A stretch of 13,681 nt of DNA from Candidatus Aenigmatarchaeota archaeon (GTDB lineage: Archaea; Aenigmatarchaeota; Aenigmatarchaeia; CG10238-14), in assembly GCA_017610225.1 (NCBI GenBank), contig JAFCCM010000051.1, forward strand, positions 1 to 13,681, in the 5' to 3' direction. Position 1 is the first letter of the stretch; the number at the start of each line of letters is the position of its first letter. The notes beneath the pieces were generated by a model. The model saw only the letters and a list, made by a program, of their open reading frames with translations. It did no database searches and was not told where the DNA came from. Shown here in pieces: positions 1-8,900 of this stretch. The position numbers and the translations under genes were made by a program.

Positions 1-1
1 A

Positions 2-709
2 ATTGAAGAAGCTATAATTAAAGGAAAGATTTCTGGAACTAACATAGAATTCACAACAAGAACAGATAATGGTGGTGTATTTACAATAGAGTTTCAAGGA
101 CCAAGTGAAGAAGGAACTCATGAATTAATTATAACAGCAGAAAAATCATCATATGCTAAAGTGGAACAAACAGTAGAGTTTGAAGCAATAAAAAGCAAAA
201 AATTAACATTAACTGTTCCAAGTAGTCTAAAAATAAAACAAGATGAAAACACAACAACAGAATTTCTAGTTAATAATCTCGGTCAAACAGATTTTCATGA
301 TTTAAAAATTTCAGTAGAAGGAATACCTAATTATTATACTCTATTTGAAACTGAATTTAACGAGATAAAGGCTGGAAGTGAAAAAAGTATTCCTGTTATT
401 TTTGAAATTCCAGAAGATGCTAGTGTACAAAGTTATACCGGTAAAGTTAAAGTAGAATATGATGATGGTATCTTAGAGGATGAATTTATTCTAACTATCT
501 TAGAAACAGAAAGAAAAACTGAAGATAATAATTCTTCTGAATCATCCACAGTTAACTTACCATCTGCCAACATAATTCTCCCAAATTTTTCATTTGAGAC
601 TTTTTTGATATCTATATTTAGTGTAGTGTCAATTGGTGGTGCAATTTGGTTTAAAAAGAAGAAAATAAACCCGAATAAAGAAAGAGTAGATATAAAAAAC
701 TACTTTTAG
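2..709 (+). CDS. Surface protein with C-terminal membrane anchor, 5' end missing
   Basis: The reading frame is open from base 2 to the TAG at 707-709, giving 235 residues whose N-terminus lies outside the window. The GTG at 161 is an internal Val codon, not a start. What can be seen: an Ig/E-set-like beta segment in the first ~60 residues, then a COG1361/NEW3-like module (bases ~190-510) carrying SVEGIP and the IPEDAS...Y-x-G pattern. A Ser/Asn-rich stalk follows, then a single hydrophobic span (bases ~593-652) with a KKKK stop-transfer, so the C-terminus is cytosolic. The same module occurs in the next two genes, suggesting a common envelope apparatus or a local family of surface proteins. 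The function is unknown; an S-layer-associated or adhesin-type role is inferred. The coding pattern appears to continue past the stop in the -1 frame. Confidence 0.8.
   Translation: MEEAIIKGKISGTNIEFTTRTDNGGVFTIEFQGPSEEGTHELIITAEKSSYAKVEQTVEFEAIKSKKLTLTVPSSLKIKQDENTTTEFLVNNLGQTDFHDLKISVEGIPNYYTLFETEFNEIKAGSEKSIPVIFEIPEDASVQSYTGKVKVEYDDGILEDEFILTILETERKTEDNNSSESSTVNLPSANIILPNFSFETFLISIFSVVSIGGAIWFKKKKINPNKERVDIKNYF
694..700 (+). other. A AAA AAC slippery heptamer, candidate -1 frameshift site
   Basis: The zero frame reads ATA AAA AAC, which places the heptamer A AAA AAC in exactly the phase needed for tandem -1 slippage, three codons before the TAG. After a -1 shift the frame stays open for 41 more residues, to 822. 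A short AT-rich inverted repeat, CTTTTA (703-708) and TAAAAG (714-719), lies just downstream; it is close to the site and weak. The same kind of heptamer (A AAA AAT) is known to drive -1 frameshifting in the Sulfolobus fucosidase gene. A real or sequencing indel in the A run would look identical. Confidence 0.4.
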
Positions 710-822
710 ATATTAAAAGAGAGATAGAAAAAAATCCATCTGATATCAAAAAAACTAAAGTTAAAAAAACAAGAAAGAAAAAAAGAAAGGAATCTAAAAG
801 TCAAATCTCATACGCAAGTTAA
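697..822 (+). CDS. Possible -1 frame extension: basic cytosolic tail of the upstream surface protein
   Basis: Read in the -1 frame from the slippery site, this segment encodes 41 residues that begin KLLLDIKREIEK, become strongly basic (KKTRKKKRKES) and end at the TAA at 820-822. The frame itself is open from 679. A charged helical tail directly behind a membrane anchor is what the related downstream membrane proteins have, so it looks like the true C-terminus. It could be produced by programmed frameshifting, be a decayed remnant, or be the intact end of a gene split by a sequence error in the A run. It has no start codon of its own and is unlikely to be an independent gene. Confidence 0.4.
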   Translation, partial: KLLLDIKREIEKNPSDIKKTKVKKTRKKKRKESKSQISYAS

Positions 823-827
823 TAAGT

Positions 828-841
828 AAAAATCTTTATTC
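828..841 (+). promoter_or_regulatory. Archaeal BRE/TATA-like promoter for the gene at 868
   Basis: AAAAATCTTTATTC resembles an A-rich BRE followed by a TATA-like box. The box centre (~837) is about 31 bases before the ATG, which predicts a transcript with a leader of only a few bases. There is no Shine-Dalgarno before the ATG. A nearly identical element precedes the gene at 2977. Confidence 0.5.
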
Positions 842-867
842 TAGTAAACCTAATTATTTTTGAGTAT

Positions 868-2934
868 ATGGTTTCAATTAAAACTATTTTAATAATAAAT
901 ATTGTTTTTCTATCATTAGTTTTGCTTTACTATTTCAGGGTAGAGATAACTGGTTTTGTTTCAGATGCTGCAACAATAATGTTGAGTGTAGGTCAGTCTA
1001 GAATCAGACTTACAATATCTATTAATCAAACAAGTTATTGCCCTGGAGAGCAGACAAAAATAACTAATATTATCGATAATATTGGAGTTTATGACACAAC
1101 AGGCAATCTCTCAACAGCCGTTACTAGTCCTTCGGGTACTGAAGTTTTTTCTAATGAATGGAATAATGTAGATTTATCATCCGGTGAATTGAAGGAATTT
1201 GAATCTTTTCTTGATTTTATATCAACAAATGAAACAGGTAGGTATGATGTTCGAAGTTCTTTTAACTATGGGGGTGGGATTGAAACTACAACTAGGTCTT
1301 TTAGATTTAAGAGTGGTATAGGAATATTAACTGTTTCTCCACCACAAATAGAAAAAACAATAAAAAAAGGGAATTCAAGTGAGGAAACAATTTATATGTG
1401 GTTAAAAGATGCATGTGAAAACACAAATGTTTCTATTATTGTTAGTTTTGAAGAACCAGAAGATTGGGTTAATCTCTCATCAAATAATGTTTTCTTAACA
1501 CCAACTATCCTAAATACAAGTGTTGTTAACATCACTGTTCCTTTAAACGCATCATTAGGGGATTATCTTGGTCAAATTGAATTAACTGCAAATGGACAAA
1601 AAATAACAATGCCACTTATTATTCATGTCGCAATGAGAGATGTTGAAGTCAACATAACAGTCATATCAGACGAAAAAACTGTTTGCCGTGGAAGTGTATC
1701 TGGAGCAAGTGTCAATATCACCAAGAATAATCCACCAGAAGAACTACTAATGAATGTAACATATCAAATTCTTGATCCTAACTCAATAATAGTCGCTAAT
1801 AGTAGTGAAAGTGTCATAGTAAATACAAGCATTGTAAGAAATTCGGATCTTACTATACCAACCTCATCTAGCCTTGGATATTATACATACTTAGTATCAG
1901 TTCAGTATGAAGAAGTAACAGAACAAGATTCTGATATTTTTGAAGTTATAGAATGTGAAGAACCACCGACACCAAGTGTAGGTGGTGGAAGTGGTGGTGG
2001 GGCACCTGCTGCAGGTGGAGGACCTGCCTTAAATTATTCAATGACTATTGACACTTCGACTAATATTATATCATCAACTCCTGGAAAAAAAGAAACCTTA
2101 CTTGTGACTATAGGTAATGCAGGTAATATCAATTTGAGAGCAGTTAAACTATCGGTGGAAGGTGTTCCATCTACTTGGATAAGAATATTACCAAATGAAG
2201 TTGATATCCCATATTTGAGATCACAAGAATACCTTGTTGTTTTAAATATACCTAATAATGCTGCATCAGGAATTTATGAGATGAAAATCAAAGCTGTCAG
2301 CAGAATAGAAAGTGAAACAAAAATTGTAAAGTTAATAATAGGTAAGACTTTAGAAGAAACAGCTGACCTTATGCTTGAAGAAATGGAAAAAAGAAGGACT
2401 ATTGCCACTGAAGCAACTTTAACAAAAGACTGTCTTGATTTCTCAAAAATAATTCCAATATTTGATGAAGCAGAAAAATCTAGAGAAAAAGGTCTAAATA
2501 ATTATAAAGGCAAAAATTATGAAAAATCTATAGATTGGTTTAAGCATTCAATAGAAAGTTATGATAAAGTAATAAATCAAGTCGATATAAAAATAGAACT
2601 TAAAATAGATTCACTGAAAAGTTACAAGATAGGGATATTTCCAGTTCTAGGACTTAAAGGACAAAAAAATATTTTGGAAGGATACTATTCAGAAAAAAAT
2701 TACGGAAGAATATGTAAACCTATCATAGAAATATCAAGATTAAAGAAACTAAGTTTAATATTATGGGTATTGCTATTGACTGTAATAATAGCCCTTGTTA
2801 TCATTTTCTTAATAATCCGTAAGAGGGGGAAAGAAGGGGAAAGAAAAGAGATAATGTCAAGAGTGAAGGAGAGACTTGAAGAATTTCAACCAGAAGATAT
2901 TGAAAAATCTCAAGATACAATAGAACACGTATGA
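868..2934 (+). CDS. Two-anchor membrane protein with four Ig-like ectodomain modules and a short cytosolic tail
   Basis: The product has 688 residues. An N-terminal hydrophobic segment (~5-22) runs into ITGFV, a pattern I associate with DPANN surface proteins. Residues ~38-365 form three beta-rich CARDB/COG1361-like modules with paired Cys (for example SYCPG, DACEN, TVCRG) and nearly all of ~15 N-glycosylation sequons. A Gly/Pro linker (~371-388) leads to a NEW3-like module (~392-490; SVEGVP, IPNNAASG-x-Y). A helical, TPR-like segment follows (~492-590), then a second membrane span (~629-650) and a charged tail of ~38 residues. If the first segment is an uncleaved anchor, both termini are cytosolic and the ectodomain is a loop. 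The start is supported by the promoter spacing. It has the same strand, a similar promoter and the same modules as the giant ATPase gene 42 bases downstream, so a partner or accessory role is inferred. No enzyme motif is visible. Confidence 0.8.
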   Translation: MVSIKTILIINIVFLSLVLLYYFRVEITGFVSDAATIMLSVGQSRIRLTISINQTSYCPGEQTKITNIIDNIGVYDTTGNLSTAVTSPSGTEVFSNEWNNVDLSSGELKEFESFLDFISTNETGRYDVRSSFNYGGGIETTTRSFRFKSGIGILTVSPPQIEKTIKKGNSSEETIYMWLKDACENTNVSIIVSFEEPEDWVNLSSNNVFLTPTILNTSVVNITVPLNASLGDYLGQIELTANGQKITMPLIIHVAMRDVEVNITVISDEKTVCRGSVSGASVNITKNNPPEELLMNVTYQILDPNSIIVANSSESVIVNTSIVRNSDLTIPTSSSLGYYTYLVSVQYEEVTEQDSDIFEVIECEEPPTPSVGGGSGGGAPAAGGGPALNYSMTIDTSTNIISSTPGKKETLLVTIGNAGNINLRAVKLSVEGVPSTWIRILPNEVDIPYLRSQEYLVVLNIPNNAASGIYEMKIKAVSRIESETKIVKLIIGKTLEETADLMLEEMEKRRTIATEATLTKDCLDFSKIIPIFDEAEKSREKGLNNYKGKNYEKSIDWFKHSIESYDKVINQVDIKIELKIDSLKSYKIGIFPVLGLKGQKNILEGYYSEKNYGRICKPIIEISRLKKLSLILWVLLLTVIIALVIIFLIIRKRGKEGERKEIMSRVKERLEEFQPEDIEKSQDTIEHV

Positions 2935-2947
2935 AAAACTTTATTTT
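2934..2947 (+). promoter_or_regulatory. Archaeal BRE/TATA-like promoter for the giant ATPase gene
   Basis: AAAAACTTTATTTT begins on the last base of the preceding stop codon. It matches the box at 828-841 except for one missing T. The box centre is ~34 bases before the ATG at 2977, predicting a leader of about 8 bases. The giant gene can therefore be transcribed on its own as well as by read-through, and the two genes may be co-regulated. No Shine-Dalgarno is seen before the ATG. Confidence 0.45.
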
Positions 2948-2976
2948 ATTAAGAAACTAATTTATTTCAGATATAA

Positions 2977-5900
2977 ATGGGTCGACCTATAAAGAATTTA
3001 GCTAGTCTTTTTCTTATTCTTTTTCTTAGCCTTTTGATGTTTTCAAGGCTAGCTTATTCTACCCAAAAAACATTTGTCTTAGACCCAGATGACCCTATTT
3101 TTAGATATGAGACATATGCTTTGAACAATACAAACACTAGTGAGAATTTAGTTTTTACAAGTAGTGAAAATATTACAAGATATATAACTATTCCAAAGAA
3201 TTCTACAATCCTTGATTCTAATATTACAATGTTAGGTGAGATAACACCTAGTCAAACGACAGGAAGTGGTATTTCTTACTATAGTGTTGCTGTTGGTAAT
3301 GTTACTGGTGGGTCAAAAAGTGACATGGTTATAGGTGGTGCTTCAAGTCCTCCACAAGTCTATCTATTTAATTCATCTCTCTCTCAAGTTTGGAATTATT
3401 CTACAGGATCTGGAATAGCTCATGTTGCTGTTGGAAATATAACAAGCGATTCTGGCGATGAGATAATAGTTGGATCAGAAGATACAAAAGTATATTTACT
3501 AAATTCAAGTGGAAACAAAATTTGGGAATATCAAACAGGAGGTCAAGTCAAAACTGTAAGTTTTGCAGATATAACATCAGACATAGGGAATGAAATCGTT
3601 GCTGGTGCTGATAAAGTATATATACTAAATTCTTCGGGAAATTTGAAATGGGAATTTGAAACGTTAGGTAGTATAGAAAGCTCAACAACTGGTGATGTAA
3701 CATCAGACGAAGGAAATGAAATAATTGTAGGTGACAATAGTAGAATTTATTTAATAAATTCTTCTGGAGATGAAACTTGGAACTTCAGTTTCGGAAGTGG
3801 CAAAATTACTTATGGTCTCTCAATAGGAGAATTATCATCTGATAGTGGAATGGAGATTGTCGCTGGTTTAAATAATGGTAGCTTATATGCCCTGAATTCT
3901 TCTGGAGATGTTAAATGGAATTACAACATAGAAAGTGGAGGAACAATATATAGTGTCTCTATAGGTGATATAACATCATCAGACACAGGAAATGAAATTA
4001 CTGTTGGTTGTAGTGACTATAAAGTTTATGCAATCAATTCAACAGGATCTCTTATTTGGACTTATACCACTGGTAATGAAGTCAGAGGTGTTGCTATAGG
4101 AGATATTACTGATGACTCACTTAATGAAACAGCTCTCGTATCATTAGATACAAATCTCTATATTTTAAATTTTAACAATTATCCAACAAATATTTCTATT
4201 GATGTAGGCGGAGATGGTGACTACAACTGGACATATTCTAATAGTGAAAAATTAAGATCATATACTAATGCAACTAATTCTAGTTTAGGTTCTGCTATTC
4301 AAAGTGTTCTAGATTCTTGTACCACTCAAAATTGTAATGTCTCATTTGTATTTCATTCAGACGCAGCTGGTAAATTAAACATAACAGAAATTAACATTAC
4401 TTATGACTATAATGCTTCTGAAACTATTGCTTCTGAAACTGTATCAACTACATGGTCTAGAACTAATGATACTAATGTTAACTCAAGTGTTGGTTATCAA
4501 GTAAAAAATATTTCTTATTATTCCAGTCCAACAAATGATATAACAGTTAATTATGTTAAAGTAGATAATTCTGCAACAGATTGTGACTTTGGTGGTTCTT
4601 CCTATTCTGCAGCATCAGGAGAATGTGACATAACTGATTACAGTATTTCTTCAAGTGGTAGTTTACCCTTAGCACATAGACTTTGGGATGATACTATGAC
4701 TACAGACAATCCTATTTTTCTGAATACAACTGCTGGTGAAGTTAATGGAACTGGTATCTGGATAAAAAATATGACTATTTATACAAACGTGACAGGTGAG
4801 TCTGAAACATTTTATAATGTGACCGCAAACACAAGTGTTGATCAATCTTATGTGACTTCAGATGAATTACTCTTTGTTTATTGGGATGGAGCTTATCATG
4901 ATATTACACCTGGAAACGGAACAAGTGATTGTGACAGTAGTAATCCAACCTATACCAAAAAGACAGTAGGTTCAGATGATTTCTATGTTTGTAAAGAAGA
5001 TACTGACAGCAACGGAATATTTGATTTCTTTGAATGGAAACAACCGCATACATCTTCTATAGATTATAGGATAGAAGGATCAAGTAACTATCCACCAGAT
5101 TTGTCAGGTGCAGCTGTAAATTCAAGTTCATCCATCTGGAATAGTGCATTCAACTTCAGTGTAGATGTCGGTGATTATGAGAATGATAATGCTACTGTTT
5201 CTCTGTGGATATATTTTGAAATGAATACTTCATGGCAAAAAATTGAAACCAAAAACTTGAGTACAAATGGTAGTACTTGGTTTGTTGCAACCTCTGATAA
5301 TAGTTGGACAGGAACCAACCAATATAAGTTTGAATACAGAGATTATAACAAAACAACTGGCGCTGCTTTACATATATTACAAAATACAAGTGCTTCCGAA
5401 TTTAATGTAACTAAACACAATATAGAAATGATTTACATTGCTGGAAATAATACTCAAGTCAACAGAACAGGAACCAATACTACAGAACTTGTTGTAAGAG
5501 TAAATGATACATCTAACAATAGTTATGTTGAATCCGGTGTGAACTGTAGTTTTTGGATAACAACAGATGGATCTACTTTTATACTAGTGAATGAAACATC
5601 AACCAATTCAACAGGATATTGTAACTTTACTTTTGATCCTAACTCCACATATAATGCTGGTTCACAAATATGGATTGTCGGTGTTAATAATGATGTATTC
5701 TACAATTCAACAAACTCATCACAATATTATGTCAGAATCTACGCCACTTTGAATGTTAGTTTTCATTCATCTTCAATAAACCAAAATGTAACCCGTGGAA
5801 ATATAGCATATATAACTGCTGGAATATATGATGAGAATAATAATCTTATCCCAGATCCAACACAACAATCTATATGTACATTCTATCTAAACAATAGTCA

Positions 5901-8900
5901 AGTTGTACAAACAACAGCAAATGCAACTGGTTACTGTTCTTATACATGGTCACCCACTTGTTCAAACACAACAGGAATCTATCTGACAAATGTCACAGTA
6001 TCCGGAACCCCAAATGATTACTACTATATCATAAATAATAAGGATTATACAAACACAACACTCAAAGATACATTAACTTTATCAATAGTCCTACCAACAA
6101 ATGAAACAATTTATCATCAACAGGAAGCTGTTACTCTCAATTCTAGTGTTATTGATTCCTGTGGTGTCCCTGAAGAAACTTATACAGTTGAATGGTATTT
6201 TGTGAAGTCTGATTTATGCCCAGCAATTACTGCAGGAATACCAGTTACCACTGGTGATAATACTAGTTGGGAAATGAATGCTACATGTACTCCAAGAGAA
6301 CAAATGATAGTTGTAAACGCAACTGGTGATTTGTATACATCAGGAGAAGATAATGTAACTATATTCATTTATGGGTGGGCTGACGTTAATGTAACAAACC
6401 CTGAATCTGGTAATATAACAAACAAAACTAGTGGGTGTACATATGTTGATCTATTCTGTCAAGTTAAAGATAATATAACTACATCAGGTATTCAAAATTA
6501 TCCAGTAAATTTTTACGATGGAACAACATCAATTGGAACAAACATAACTAACTCATCTGGTTATGCAAAGTATGTATGGAACATAACTTCCAACACAACC
6601 GTGCCAGAAGGTAATCATACAATCAACTGTACAATCCAAGAAAATGCTAGCCTTTATTATAATGTTTCTGTTGATGAAAGTAATTCGTGGATGATTATAA
6701 GAGAAAATGATGCTGATCCACCATTCTTTTCTGGAGTTAAAGGGAACTCGACTACGCCATATAATGATATAATTATTGAAGCGAATGTCACCGACTGGTA
6801 TGAAGTTGATAAAGTATGGGCAGAAGTTCAATATCCGAACTCAACCAACTACACTTACTTCTTATCAAATGTGACCGATAATGTTATTAGTGGAACTTGG
6901 AGGGCAACAATAACAAATGTTACAGATGAAGGAGGATATGATTATACAATCACTGCAAATGATACAAGTAACCAAACTAATACAACAGGAGGATGGTTTG
7001 ATATTTACAATCAACTATACTTCTGGGGAAATTCAACAAACAATGATAATCAGAACTTGACAGTTAATTTCACTTTTTATAGGTTAGGTACAGACAAAGC
7101 AATTGATATATCAGATAGTAATTACACTGGAGGATCTTATAATTTCTCCGTCTTCAAAACAAATGTCGATTTAAAAGTCGAAGTAGAAAATCATGAAATT
7201 CTGTTTAGGAATGTTGATATAACTTCATCTGCAATTGACGCGAATGCAAACAATATAACCAATCCACTTATTTTTGATAATGTTTCTACAGGTGATATTC
7301 TTTTACAGTCAACAACCAAGAATAAGATGAATACTTTAATTGTTAACTCAACCCTTAATTTTGATAATGCTACCATAACAATGAATTTTACAAAAAATGT
7401 AAATGATCATAGTGACCTAAGTAAACCTGCCTTAACAATATACAAATGTTCCAGTTGGGACTTAAGTGCTAGGAGCGGATGTAGTGGAAGTTGGGATAAA
7501 TTAACATCTGTTGTAAATACTTCCTTAAATACAGTTTCTGCTAATATAACATCTCTATCTTGCTTTACTGTTGCTGAGTATTGTTCATCTTGTGGTGGTG
7601 GAACTACAGGTAGTGGTAGTAGCAGTGGAGGGGGTGGAGGGGGAGGGGGATTAGCTACATGCGGTAATGGTATTTGTGAAGCAACAGAAAATGTAGACAA
7701 TTGTCCTGAAGATTGTGGTAAAGCAGAAAGACCACCATTTTCTGTTAAAACAAATCTAACAGATGTACAAATAGAAGCCGGTCAAGCAGAACTTTATGCG
7801 ATTTGGTTAAAAAATACAGCAAACAAAAAGATAAATACGTCAATACAATTTACTGGTTCTGCATTCCACTTTATAGCAATTGATGAAAACTTTGTAGAGT
7901 TAGATATGGGTGAAGAAAAATTTGTACCAATCTATGTTACTATACCAGTATCTACAGATCCATCTGTTTATACAGGAGAAATTGTTATTAATGCTGAAGG
8001 ATATACACAAAGAATTCCAGTAACAATAACAGTTCCATTTGCAGGAACTTTATATCTTGATGTTGTTGTAGAGTCATTAACAAAAAAGGTTAATCCAAAT
8101 GGGACAGCAATATTTCATATTTTAGTTTACAACTTAGGATTCAGAAAAAAAGTTAACATTACTGCAAATTATCTTACTAAAGAATTAGAAACTGGTAATG
8201 TAATTTATGAAGAACATGAGGAAAGAACCATTGAAGCTTCCTTACCTTTAATAAAAAATGTTCATATTCCTGAAAATGCAACACTTGGTGATTATTCTTA
8301 TGAAGTGGAAATAGAATTCTATGGACAAAAAATATCATCGGCAGATACTTTCAGAGTTGTCAAACCATTTTGGAATCCAGCACGTGTTAGATTTGTATTC
8401 ATAATAATCATAATAATAGCTTCTGTTCTTGTTGGTTATTATGTAAGGAAATTATACAAAGATTGGAGACTATCTAAGGTTAGGTATATATTTCCGACCG
8501 ATCCAAAGACTCTACCTAAAGGTGAATTACAAGTTGGTGAGATTGCAGAAACAAACCAAAAAACAACATTTGAAATAAATGAACTAAAGACTCACGTACT
8601 AACAGCAGGAGCAACTGGTTCAGGAAAATCTGTATCAGCTATGATATTAGTAGAAGAATTACTTGAAAAGAAAATACCTGTTGTTGTATTTGATCCAACA
8701 GCCCAGTGGACAGGATTTGTCAGACCTTGTAAAGACCCAAACCTGTTGAAATTCTATAAAAAATTCGGGATGAATCTTAGAGATGTTAAGCCGTACAAGG
8801 GAATGATATATGAAGTGAAGGATCCTAAAGTAAGGATTGATTTCAAAAAATACATGAACCCAGGTGAAATATCTGTATTTACTCTAAATAAACTTAAACC

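Noticed and set aside
161..163. GTG as start of the first gene
   Set aside because: The frame is open upstream to base 2 with the same beta-domain character and no start signal precedes the GTG, so it is an internal Val codon of a gene truncated by the window.
7407..7700. Minus-strand frame with a poly-Pro stretch
   Set aside because: It is the complement of the poly-Gly linker of the ATPase gene; the Pro run is a shadow of the G-tract and there is no promoter or family resemblance.
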